From: Viola odorata
Lineage: Eukaryota; Streptophyta; Magnoliopsida; Malpighiales; Violaceae
Length of the DNA stretch: 64,000 nucleotides
Reading direction: 5' to 3'
Assembly: GCA_963691705.1 (NCBI GenBank)
Contig: OY829538.1
Location: 14,472,443 to 14,536,442 of the forward strand
Position numbers and translations under genes: made by a program. The notes under the pieces were generated by a model. The model saw only the letters and a program-made list of their open reading frames with translations. It was not told where the DNA came from and did no database searches. Every line of letters starts with the position of its first letter. Position 1 is the stretch's first letter. This document shows positions 54,101-64,000 of the stretch, in pieces.

Positions 54101-56508
54101 ATGCGTCGCACGAGATCTCAGACTGGCCCTCAAGAGCCTATAGATCCTGAGATCGAGAGTACAACAAGTGTTTTTACTTGCGAGACCGTTCTGCGGCTCG
54201 AGTTAGAGAGTCATGGCATCTCTTTCCCCAGTGGTTATACCTTTATGCTTCTAGAGAGGCATATGAGGCTTCACGATATCTTGTGGGGAACTCATAGGAT
54301 GTTGTATTTTAAGATGTTTCTTTATGGTTTCTGCCTTCCTGTTCATGCTTCAATAGAGGATATACTGTGTCAATGTAAGATTAACCCGGCGCAGATAACG
54401 CCCTCATCATGGTGTGGTATCTACGCTTTCATCCGCGCCTGCGAAATGAAGAGTATTCTTGCCCCTTCTATCAATTTGTTTCGTAAATTCTTCAGTCTCA
54501 CTTGTCACAATGGTTTAGTGAGCGTTATTCCAAGGTGGAATGACGCATATGCCCAGTCTTTCTGGCAAAATTTTTTAGGGTTTGAAGAAACCGTTGACGA
54601 CTGGAAGAGTGGTTTCTTCGTCATTGAGTTGCCTTCCCATTTGTGGCGTAGGGGCTTTAACCGGGGCATCACCGATACTGACTGGGTGAAACCGGCCGTC
54701 TTGTCTAGAAAGGAGTTGGCTCAAGCTGACGCCTTGTTAGAGATGGAGACGCCTTTCCAGATTCAAAACTTTGCCTTGTATAGGCCTTTATTTGAGTGCG
54801 TCGTAGGTGAGTCTTTAAATTCTAGCGTTATCGTTCTTCCTTTTCATTTACTGATGTGACTTTTTATAGGAGGCGTTATCAATCAATTGTCCGAAGGGGA
54901 TGACGCTCGTTTGAGGGTCGTGCCTCCTCCCACAACATCTCCTTCTACGCTTTCCAAAGCTCCTCCTGACCGCAGCGTCCTGTTAAAGAAAAGAAGGACT
55001 TCGGGGGTTACCCTTCAAAAAGGGCACGTTTCTACTCGCGCTTCTCTCTTTGTGGAGAATTGGTTGCCCGTTCGGGAGATAAGGTCTAGCTCAGGTCCGT
55101 CAACAGTTAAGACAGAGGTTTTTTCATATGAAGGTGTGAGTGAGGGTGAAGATATGGATACAGAGTCTTGCCTTCGTCAGGTTTCCAAGGCTCAACGAAA
55201 GAGATTTAGGGAAGAGAAGGAAAATCAGGTGACAGAGACTTCCATGCGTCCTCCTTTGCAGCCGCTTCTTCTGGTATCGCCAAAGATTTCCCTTTGGTAA
55301 GTGTTGATGTTCCACCACTAACGCCCTCTTTCTCTGCTGCCAACGTTCTCTCGCCGTCAACTGAGGTTCCTCCAATAGCGAAACCCTCCCCCGTTATCGA
55401 GGTTCCTATGGTATCAGCGAAAACTCTGTTGACAACAAGCTCTTCCCTTGCCGTCGAGGCCCTACAGTCTCCTATCTCTTCTTGTATTCCTGATATGATG
55501 GTGCCAGCTCTGAGCTCGAGCGTACTTCCTGATCCACCTACAAGGGTTCCTCAACCGTTGTTCTTTACTTTCGTTTCCTGTGTTGGCAATTCTGTCTGTG
55601 GTTCCGCTCCTTCTGTCATTGCCAATCTTTCCTCTCAAGGGCCTCAAGGGGTTCCTTCTTATCGGTTAGATCTGTCGAACTTTGGAATTGACGGGCTTCA
55701 TGCCCTAGGGGTGTCAGACCCGTTATCGCGAGATCAACCGACAACGATTTTAGTGGGTGACATATTTGGTTCGCCTGAAGATGAGGAAAAGTTGCTGCAA
55801 CTTCCTCCCGATATTCAACGCGCACGCGTTTTGAATAACTCTTTGGCCTGCTTCCGTAAATTTCATTATTTTACCAAGGCCCATGGTAGCAAGCTTCAGA
55901 GTTCGTCTGACTCGAAGGCGCAATTCGACCACGCCTTGGCCAAAGTGAAGAAGTTAACGCAGCTACAAAATCATACCCAGGCGGAGTTAGGTGGCTGCCG
56001 TGTTGACCTTACGAGGGAAAAATCCATAGGAAAATCCAAAGTTGAAGCATTGGAGGCTGAATTGGTAGTTGCTAACAAGAAGAATTTTCTTCTTCATGAA
56101 GAGATATCGGTTCGCGACGCGGATCTAGCAAGGGAAAAATCCAAGGGGAAGGCTATCGTTGAGGCTTTGGAGGAAGAGCTGGCGGCAGTTGACAAGAGGA
56201 ACTCTCTTCTTCGTGAAGAGATATCGATTCGTGATACAGATTTAGCCAAGGTTCTGTCAAAGATAAGCTGGTGAAAGAAAAAGGCTATGTGGGCCTTTAC
56301 CGCCGAGTTCACGGACTATTATCGCAGTGGGACTTTCGATCCAGCTAAGATAGCCGACTATGCCTCTGCAAAAATTAGTGAGATTGACGGGAGCAAGGAA
56401 GGTTTTCTTTCCTCAGAGGAGGAAGAAGTAGATGACGGTGGCGATATCGAGACGCTCCCGTTATCTGATGATTCGGATGTCGCGAGGGGTTCCACCCGTC
56501 CCCTTTAA
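54101..56508 (+). pseudogene. aORF3, best-preserved copy (D)
   Basis: Exon 1 is 54101-54806 and is fully open: TRSQTGPQEPIDPEIESTTS, FPSGYTFML, HRMLYFKMFLYGFCLPVHA, INPAQITPSSWCGIYAFIRACE, NLFRKFFSL, WNDAYAQSFWQNFLGFEETV, FFVIELPSHLWRRGFN. Intron 54807-54869 (GTGAGT...TTTATAG), phase 1. Exon 2 has FVENWLPVREIRSSSG, a shift near 55295, then an open frame with VPSYRLDLSNFGIDGLHALG, a coiled coil of about 150 residues built of repeated LLHEEISVRDADLA-type units, a TGA at 56272 (Trp to stop) and the tail FDPAKIADYASAKISEIDG. Full length would be near 780 residues. Function unknown. Confidence 0.8.
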
Positions 56509-57120
56509 TTGTTGTTTCTTTCTTGATTTGATCATTGTTGCCACTGGCTTTGTAATAATAACGCCCAAACTTCTTTTAAATAATAATAATTAATCTCTGC
56601 CATGTTATCTTCTTCTTTTGCGTTATCTTGGCGACCGTCGACTGAATTAATGCTGCATCGCGTTATCTTGATCATCACGTTATTGCGCCTATCTTGGTTT
56701 GAAAATCGATTCCATTTTTCCAGAGCATTAAATGCTTGAGAATCCTTCATTAATGTAGGAGAAAAGTAATAATAGCTAGACCACACATGTCAATTCGCAG
56801 AGGCGCTAGGAGTTGGTGCTCCCTTGGGAATGGCAAAATCGAAGCGTCTTCTCGCTTCTCTAAAAATGTACTCATTGCTCATGTCTTTTCTTCCTGACGC
56901 TTCCCACAAAATGACTATTTCAACAATCGTTTTGACTAACCGCTAGGGTTATAAAACCCGCCACATGTTTCCTTTCCTCCTTTTGCTGTTTTATTTTCTC
57001 CATAACATCTCAAGCCGTCTTGCATTTCTTTTGTCCACCGTCTGGGCACTCTGATTTCTTCTCTTAGAAAGGTACTTCTATTCCTTTTTTTTGTCACTTT
57101 TTTCATCTTTTTACTTCTGC
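56509..57120 (+). promoter_or_regulatory. Spacer and promoter of aORF4 (copy D)
   Basis: GGCTTTGTAATAATAACG (aORF3 3' flank), AGAGCATTAAATGCTT (palindrome with a change), CACATG at 56784-56789 where other copies have CACGTG, and TATAAAA at 56950-56956, 171 bp before the ATG. No gene is seen. Confidence 0.6.
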
Positions 57121-57205
57121 CATGGCTAGAACTCGTCATCGTCCTTAACCCAAATCTATTGGGGAGGAAAAGATTGAAAATATTGTTACCACCGACCGTG
57201 CTTCA
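57121..57205 (+). pseudogene. aORF4 start only (copy D)
   Basis: MARTRHRP, a TAA, then PKSIGEEKIENIVTT match the aORF4 start of copy A (SKSIDEEKLDNIAST). Similarity stops near 57205; the rest of the gene is deleted. Confidence 0.6.
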
Positions 57206-58156
57206 ATAGAAATTATCCCAACACAATGCCTTTCGGAATGAAAATTTTCATAACAACACTATATTGATGTAGATATTCCTTGTCACTAGCGAGGAATCTC
57301 ATATAGATAGATGTTAACATGGCCTCTTCTGGTAGTGTTTCTTGAATCAGGGTGACAGAACATATGCCATTAATGGCACTCATGCCATGTGAATCATGAT
57401 AACAAACCGTGCGATATTACCGCCTGCACGGGCGTCGGTCTTTTCTTGCACATTCTCAATTGTTGTGCCAGTAAAATAATGTGCAATGATAAATGCTAGT
57501 TGCCTCTAGGGGCCTTCATCCGCACATACCAGAGTGTTGTTGGTGTTGCTCATATCGCTTTCTCAACCAGTCAACTTCACTGGGTATTTGCCGTCCGGTT
57601 ACTTGATGGGATACCACGATTTACCTCGAATTTCCACATTTGGCCTGGAACGACCATCACAAGGATAGGATTTTCACTTCCAAGCGTTGTTATTACTTCC
57701 CTGGGGCATGCCTCATCTTAGTGGGCTGCCTAAGTTAGCGTGGTTGCCACAAGGATAGGATTTTCACTCCCAGAGGTGCCGGGGCGTGCCTCGTCTTAGT
57801 GGGCCGCCTTTGTTAGCGCGGTTGCCACAAGGATAGGATTTTCACTCCTGACGGTGCTGGAGCGTGCCTCGTCTTAGTGGGCCGCCTATGTTAGCGCGGT
57901 TGGCACAAGGATAGGATTTTCACTTCTAGCACTGAATCTTTAAGTATGCCAGGGCGTGCCTCTTCTTAGTGAGCCGTCTGATCAGGACCGACTATCACAA
58001 GGATAGGGTTTTCACTCCTGGCACCCTCCATTATCTGCACGTAATCAATCACAAAAATACACAAGAATATTTCCGATTCAAGTGTTATCTCATGTTATCC
58101 AAACGTGTAGAGATATGTCAAATTCTAGCATGGTATAATTTCAAACGAGCTATATT
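57206..58156 (+). repeat. Tail region and minisatellite of element D
   Basis: 57206-57540 shows no gene. From about 57540 it matches the tails of A and B. Units start CACAAGGATAGGATTTTCAC at 57658, 57748, 57826, 57904 and 57996 (spacing 90, 78, 78 and 92 bp) and contain GCGTGCCTCGTCTTAGTG. The pol stop codon lies just beyond. Confidence 0.82.
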
Positions 58157-59212
58157 CTAAGAATTTGGTAAGGGAGTACCGTCGAGTGTTTCCAAATGGT
58201 ATGCTCCTTTTCCGATAACGTGGGTAACGCGATATGGGCCGTCCCAATTTGGACTGAGTTTCCACATGCGTTGTCCGGCTGCTTGTTTGTCTCTGAGTAC
58301 CAAGTCCCCTACTTTTAACAGTCGTTCTTTAACGCGCCTGTTGTGATAACGAGCCATTTTCCTTTTATAATACAGTGCTTTCAAAAGAGTTTCTTCATGC
58401 AGTTCTGGCAATGCATCGAGGTTTGCTCGTAACCTCTTTTCATTTATTTCTTCTTTGAAGTACGCCACTAGCAGGCTTAGAGTACCGATTTCTACCGGTG
58501 TGACGACCTCAGTGCCGAAAGCCAAGGCGAAGGGTGTTTCTCTGGTACTGGTTTTAACGGTCATGCGGTATGCCCACATCGCATATGGCAGTTCGTCTGC
58601 CCATTTCTTTTTGGAACCTTCTAGGTTTTTCTTGATGCCACTGAGAATACTTCGATTGGTTACTTCTGCCTGACCGTTAGTCTGAGGGTTGGCTACGGAA
58701 GAGAATCTTTATTCGATTTGGAATTTCGCGTACTGGTCTCTAAAGAATTGACTTGTGAACTGTGTCCCGTTATCGCTGACTAGCACACGGGGTACGCCAA
58801 ATCACATGATAACTTGGTGTTTGAACTGTGTAATATTGGCCACTGCTTCCGCCTCCGCCCATTTCATAAAGTAGTCCACTACGACTACAAATTTTAACTA
58901 AGATCTTGCTTTTGGAAATAGGCCCAGTATGTCGATTCCCCATTTGGCAAAAGGACAAGGAGCCACGATTTCGGAGATTTCCGCAGCAGGTCGTCGGGGA
59001 ATTTTAGAGAACTCCTGACATTTCTGTCAGGTTCGTACAAAATTATTGCAATCCCTGCGAATGGTGGGCCAATAGAATCCTACCCGAAAAACTTGTGCAG
59101 CCAAGGTGCCGCCGGACACATGCATGCCACATATGCCTTCATGGATTTCTCGCAAGGTGTGGAGGCCTTCTTGTTTCATTATGCACTTGGCGGCTGGATG
59201 AGAGAAGAACCT
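58157..59212 (-). pseudogene. Integrase and zinc domain of element D
   Basis: The integrase C-terminal part is open at 58579-58157: WAYRMTVKTSTRETPF, FGTEVVTPVEIGTLS, YHNRRVKERLLKVGDLVLRDKQA, SPNWDGPYRVTHVIGKGAYHLETLDG, then a stop. Here the C-terminus is intact, unlike copy B. Between 58580 and 59212 the core and zinc domain are readable but broken: RVLVSDNGTQF (second Asp), KWGIDILGPF (first Asp), and EIHEGICGMHVSGGTLAAQVF. The triad Glu segment is interrupted by a stop and frame changes. Confidence 0.83.
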
Positions 59213-60337
59213 CTAAATCAGCTCGCCATCATAGTATGTACACCGTGCCGCCTGTTTCAACACTTTTTTCTTTTCGGTGTTATCTTTGGGCACTTCATCG
59301 TTCTTCAAGTATTTTATTACAGGGATTCGCCAGTCATTTTCAATTTCTTCAATACAGAGCAACACTTGTTCCTCCATAAAGGAAGGCACTGATATTTCTT
59401 CGAAATACACGTCCACGGGTATGGTTGCTTCTGGGCTTGCCGTGATTTTCGCAAGGCTGTCTGCCTCAGCGTTATCATCACAAGGGATGTGTTCAATGCT
59501 GACTTGTATGCCCCTTTTTCTTATTTCCAGCAATTCGCGTTTAACTTTGGAGAGATATTGAATCATAACGGGCCCTCTGGCTTGAGAATTACCCAAGACT
59601 TGATCTATTATTAGCTTGGAGTCGTCGTATATCTTCAATCGTAGGTCTCCCATTACTCCGCCGTCGTGTATGGCTTTTATAGACAAATTTTTACCTATCC
59701 TGAGTCCGGCCAGCAGCGCTTCATATTCTGCCGCATTATTGGATAACGGCTGCAGGATCCTGATGGCATATCGTATTTGTATGCCCAGTGCTCCGGTTAC
59801 TAGGATCCCAGCTCCAGCTAGTTCTTGATTTTTGACTCCATCCACATGGACAACCCACAGGTCAGTGTAGGTTTCAGGGAATGGGAGATCTAAGGCACCT
59901 TTTTCTTCTTTAGGTAAGTCCGTTAATGGATCCTGCGTGAACGTGTACTCGACTATAAAATTTTCTAGAACTTGGGATTTAATGCATGGTCGGGTTTTGT
60001 ACTGTAGCCCATATTGTTCGAGTTCAATGGCCCAAACCAGCATTCTTCCTGAAGACTCAGGTTTCCTGAAAATCCTTCTCAAAGGTTGGTCTGTGAGCAC
60101 GATGACGGGGTGGGCCTGGAAATATCTGTCCATTTTCCGTGTTGCCTGTATTAGTGCAAACGATATTTTCTCAATACGAGCATACCGCAGCTCAACATCT
60201 TTCAAAACATGACTAATAAAGTACACTGGGTGGTGGGCATGGTTATCCTCTCGCACAAGGACAACACTAACCACTTCATCGGCAACGCCAAGGTACAGGT
60301 ATAGGGTATCGCCCTGCTCTGGTCTTGTTAACACCAC
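59213..60337 (-). pseudogene. Ty3 RNase H and archaeal-type RNase H of element D
   Basis: A 374-residue open frame, the longest intact pol stretch here: LYLGVADEVVSVVLVREDN, VIVLTDQPLRRIFRKPESSGRM, then the second RNase H: VVHVDGVKNQELAGAGIL (Asp), NNAAEYEALLAGLRIGK (Glu), YDDSKLIIDQVLGNSQARGP (Asp), IEHIPCDDNAEADSLAK (Asp). Two RNase H domains in a row are the Tat signature. The frame continues through SFMEEQVLLCIEEIENDWRIPVIKYL to a stop just before the zinc domain. Confidence 0.88.
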
Positions 60338-61102
60338 ATCAGATGAAAGATAAGCTTTTAGGCTCGTGAACGCCTCTTTGCATTCCTTTGTCCATCCACA
60401 TCAGATGAAAGATAAGCTTTTACCCGTTTGAAATGCGAACATGCATTTACGGGGGTTCAATTTCATCTTGTATTCTCTCATCACATTGAAAATCTCCTCC
60501 AAATCTGCCAAATGGTCCTCAAAGCTTTGACTCTTAACCAATTTATCATCCACGTAAACCTCTACTTTCTTCCCGATTTATTTCTCGAACACCTTGTTTG
60601 CCATGTGCTGAAAAGTTGCTCCAGCATTTTTCAGTCCAAACGGCATCGCCGTGTAGCAGTAAGTGGCCTTCGGGGTAATGAAGGCGGTCTTTTCTTCGTC
60701 TTCGACGGTCATGGGAATTTGATGGTATCCGGAGTTGGCGTCTAAGGAGCTCAAATAAGCATATCCGGCAGTCTGGTCTACTAACTGGTCAATTCGAGGG
60801 AGCGGGTAACAATCCTTAGGGCAAGCGTCGTTTAGATCAGTGAAGTCAATGCACATGCGCCACTCTCCGTTAGGCTTTGGAACAAGGACAGGGTTAGCAA
60901 ACCAAGTTGGATGTTGCACTTCTCGAATGAAACCCGCATCTAGGAGTTTTGACACCTCCTTGTCGATGACTGTTGCTTTTTCTACAAAAAATGCTCGTCG
61001 CTTTTGCTGGATTGGTTTGACACTGGGATTGACGTTAAGTCGATGTTCCGCTACTTCACATGAGATACCGAACATATCTGCGGGTTTCCAGGTGAATTCT
61101 CC
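60338..61102 (-). pseudogene. Reverse transcriptase of element D, with internal deletion
   Basis: Open from 61075 to 60578: FGISCEVAEHRLNVNPS, DKEVSKLLDAGFIREVQHPTW, WRMCIDFTDLNDACPKD, LSSLDANSGYHQIPM, FGLKNAGATFQHM. A TAA follows, and the catalytic YVDDKLVKS and NPRKCMFAFQTGK read on to about 60425. About 170 bp of the RT thumb/connection are missing between 60340 and 60425; a 24-bp direct repeat (CCACATCAGATGAAAGATAAGCTT, split here as CCACATCAGATG then AAAGATAAGCTT) flanks the scar. Confidence 0.85.
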
Positions 61103-61639
61103 TTAACATTTGTTTAGTAATGGGGCTAACTGTGCGATTTCTTCGGGGCTTAGCTTCTCGCTAACCATGAAATTTGCCTTCCTGACCCCATTAACGGGGA
61201 CGGGCACCATTTTATCCACTGGCTGGGTATGCTTTTCATCTTTCTGCTCGAAGAGATCCACCGTCACGCACACATACCTGTCACAACCCTTTTGAGTCAT
61301 GAGCAGGTAGCACTCGACTGCCAGCTTCTGATCGCCTTTAACTGTGACCACTCCATCCCATGAGGGATACTTTAACCTCAAGTGCTTTTGGGATATCGCT
61401 GCACCAAAACGATTAAGAAACGGACGTCCAAGTATGGCGTTATAGGGCAGGGTAAGATCCATGATCAAGAATAACAATTCCTCCGACCTTTTGGACGTGT
61501 CTTCTCTAAAATATACAGGCAGTAAAGTGACCCCAGTCACTGGGATAGGAACTCCATCCACCCCGATTATCAGCTTTTTGCAAGGTGTCAACTCACTATC
61601 GGGACGCTTCATGAGGTTATAAGCCTCCAATGAAAGAAT
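61103..61639 (-). pseudogene. Protease (C-terminal) of element D, truncated
   Basis: It reads SLEAYNLMKRPDSELTPCKKL, VDGVPIPVTGVTLLPVYF, PYNAILGRPFLNRFGAAIS, KYPSWDGVVTVKGDQKLAVECYLLM, then the linker. The active-site segment (LVDNGSVVN in copy A) would lie just beyond 61639, where the transposase begins, so the protease is cut within a few codons of its catalytic site. Confidence 0.85.
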
Positions 61640-64000
61640 CCAAAGCGAAGGATATTCTCATAATGCTCTGCATTATGATTGTAAATATCCATGGGAAGAA
61701 ATGGAGGAAGGTATCAAAGGATTGAGGAAGGAAAAACACATGAAGAGAATCATTGCTCAGATGTTACAAAATAGTGAAGATACATTGGAAGTGTTTGTGG
61801 AACACGGGGTCCACACCCTTATATTTGTTATCAATCTTGACAGTAGTAGTGATGAAGAAATGGAAGATGTAGTAGGGGGGATAGTATAGATGAGTTTCAT
61901 TATGGGGATGGTTTATCTGATTCTGAAGATGAAGTAGGGTGTCCTCCTTTACTGCTCACCTTTGAAGATGTAGACCATAATGAATCTGTAGGTGGAGATG
62001 AGGTTATGGTTGAAAGTTGTAATGGGAGTGGTGCAAATGCAACTGAGAGTGGTGAGAGGAATGGTGCAGATACAGTTGAGAGTGGTGAGAGGGTTGAAGT
62101 GGAGGGCTTGGAAGAGATAGACCCTCATAATAAGCCAAACCATAATAGTAGTGGGCCTAGAGATAGGCCCAATATAGAGCAAGGTGGGCCTAGCTATAGT
62201 AACTTCAGTTACAATGGGTTTGAAAATGATCACCCTGAGGTTGAAGCTGATGGTGATGAACATGGTTATGACAACCATGCTGACAGAACTTACAGCCGTG
62301 AAGTGGAGGGTGAAAGTAGTAGTGTTGAGTAGCTGAGTGACTTTGTAGATTCAGAAAATGATGAAGAAGAGGACATTTTTTTGTGATGGGACTGAGGAAG
62401 TCTGTGTACAGTTTGAGGAGATAAATTTAGGGGGTGAGCAAAGTAGAAATAACAGGGTGAATAGGCCACCAACATCAAGTTTTGGGCCTAGTGTGCGTGA
62501 TGTGGAAATTGACTATGAGGACAGTGATGTGTTAGACAACCCCCCTTGTTCTGATAGTGAGGAAGAATGTGATAGGATGAACTTTATGTATCCAGAATTC
62601 AATGAGAGTAGAGATCTAGAGGGGGGAATTAAGTTGGAGATTGGAATGAGGTTTGCAAGTCATGATGTTTTTAGGAAGACTTTGAAGGCTTACTCTTTGC
62701 AGATAGGACATGACTACAGGTTTGATAAGAATGAAAAGAGCAGGATCACTACCCACTACAAAAATAAGTGTGGATGGAGAATACATGCTTCACCATTAGT
62801 TGACAAGACTTGCTTCTAGATTAAGACCTTCAAGAGGAATCACTACTGTGGCAAGGATGTAGTGAACCGTAGGGCGACTGCCAGATGGGTTACTCTCACA
62901 TATTTGGCAGATTTCAGGGACAATTTGGATACTGATTTAGAGATCCTTGGGAATAGGATCAGAAGGGAAACGTTTGTAACAGTTTCACACTATAAACTGG
63001 TTAAGGCAAAGCAAATAGGACAGGCTATTATTGAGGGAAAGCATAGTGAGCAATATAAGTTGTTGTGGAACTATGTTGAGTCTATTAGGAGTTCAAATCC
63101 TGGTAGCACAGTAAAAATTACTGCTCTGCATGGTGTTTTTTAAAGGTTGTACATGTGTCTTGCTACTTGCAAGCGTGGATTTTTGAAAGGATGTAGGCAA
63201 TTTATTGGCATTGATGGTTGTCAATTAAAAGGGAGATGCAAGGGACACCTACTATCAGCAATAGGAAAAGATGCAAATGGTAACATATTTCCTATTGCAT
63301 GGGCAGTAGTGGATTCTGAATGCAAGGACAACTGGTTGTGGTTTTTGCAAAGGTTAGAAGATGACATTGGAGGAATGATGTTTTATGTCTGATAGGCAAA
63401 AGGTAATTTCCACTTTTGCTTTCATGTTTAGTATCATATTATATGAGTTTTACTAACTTATGGTATCATGTGCAGGGTTTGCAACATATTTTTGATACTG
63501 TTTTGAAGGAAGTTGATCATAGGTTTTGTGTGAGGCATATATGAAACAATTTCAAAGGAGAGTTTGGCGGGGGGAAGTACATGAAAGACCATCTTTGGGA
63601 TGTGGCAAGAGCATACACAGCTACAAAGTTCAACATTCATTTAGAGAAGATAAAGGCGGAGAGTTCAGCTACATATGCTTGGTTGAAGAGAATGCCCCCA
63701 TAGAGATGGTCAAGACATGCTTTCAACACATGGGTGATGTATGATCTTCTACTGAACAATCTTTCAGAGAGTTTCAATTCTTACATTAGGGAATGTGTGA
63801 TACTGCACTATAGTGTTTAGTTTGTGCTTTCAACTTTGATTATTTTGGCAAGAGCATATGATATTTTGATGTTTGCGTGACAGGAATGCAAGGAAAAAAC
63901 CTATTCTGACTTGTCTGGAGATTATTCGAAGACTACTCATGAAGAGGTTTTATATTAAGTATTAGGGGATGCAGTTGTACCAGGGGAAAATCTGTCCTAA
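61640..64000 (+). pseudogene. Mutator-like (MULE) transposase, decayed, running off the window
   Basis: Segments in changing frames: an acidic N-terminus with VEHGVHTLIFVI, an Asp/Glu/Asn-rich linker (61890-62560), and the Mutator DNA-binding domain (LEIGMRFASHDVFRKTLKAYSL, KCGWRIHASPL, 62630-62815). Then FKRNHYCGKDVVNRRATARW and the MULE catalytic domain (RQFIGIDGCQLKGRCKGHLLSAIG with the first Asp, PIAWAVVDSECKDNWLWFLQRL). A GT-AG intron (63403-63475, branch-point-like TACTAAC at 63451) splits the second catalytic motif between SDRQK and GLQHIFDTV. Stops and shifts occur near 61885, 62330, 62387, 62817, 63141 and 63541. A second intron probably precedes ARKKPILTCLEIIRRLLMKRF. Confidence 0.87.

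Larger units (their letters stand above)
52016..61639 (-). mobile_element. Tat-lineage element D, truncated at both ends
   Basis: On the plus strand: the last 6 bases of an LTR (TTATCA, 52016-52021), the LTR-edge motif GCCCAACCGAAAACGAGCCCGAGTG, aORF1-aORF4, the tail minisatellite, then minus-strand pol from the integrase end (58157) to the protease (61639). No gag or 5' LTR. At 61640 a Mutator-like transposase pseudogene begins. Sequence similarity to A and B is high and gene order is the same. Confidence 0.87.

Noticed and set aside
55290..55310. Second intron in aORF3 copy D at TTTGGTAAGTG
   Set aside because: A good donor, but no acceptor nearby and the reading frame resumes immediately in the next frame, so a small indel is more likely.

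Overview
The window looks like heterochromatin-type, repeat-packed DNA from a flowering plant, most likely a eudicot. The evidence is Ty3/gypsy elements of the Athila and Tat lineages with plant-type primer sites, GT-AG introns with T-rich plant acceptors, a plant methylesterase (MES/SABP2-type) pseudogene, a Stowaway-like MITE and Mutator-like DNA elements. I see no intact ordinary host gene. All function calls come from reading motifs; no database was searched.

Layout. Positions 1-36087 hold a minus-strand Athila-like element: gag at 32702-34426, and protease, RT, RNase H and integrase at 1-3614. It is split by a Tat-lineage element (A, 3615-32686) with 540-bp LTRs (TGATAA...TTATCA) and a perfect 5-bp target duplication CATAT. 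Inside A, positions 12554-26997 are a rearranged block. It contains most of a second Tat element (B, one LTR at 12554-13067, pol to 22917) joined head-on to an inverted fragment of a third copy (C, 22918-26997). A non-autonomous Athila-like element (E, 36088-41949) sits beside or in the outer LTR. Next come a long-TIR Mutator-like element (42349-44100), a MITE (44570-44802), the MES pseudogene (45104-47982) broken by a transposon, AT-rich spacer, and a 20-bp minisatellite that switches strand (50638-51950). A fourth Tat copy follows (D, 52016-61639), then a decayed Mutator-like transposase (61640-64000) running off the end.

The most interesting system is carried by the Tat copies. Opposite to gag-pol, between the tail of pol and the 3' LTR, each carries a block of antisense genes in fixed order, named here aORF1 to aORF4. 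aORF1 is a small helical protein. aORF2 is a small protein with a basic cluster and an acidic tail. aORF3 and aORF4 are large paralogous proteins with a transposon-type N-terminal domain and a C-terminal coiled coil. Each gene has its own TATA-like box at a nearly fixed distance from its ATG in every copy. aORF3 and aORF4 also share a G-box (CACGTG) at fixed spacing and a phase-1 intron at the same codon. These look like independent plant-style transcription units inside a retrotransposon. Pol and the antisense genes run toward each other, and a GC-rich minisatellite separates their 3' ends. Almost every copy here carries stops or frameshifts, so the cassette is inferred by comparing copies. 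aORF1 and aORF2 of copy A and aORF2 of copy B are open.
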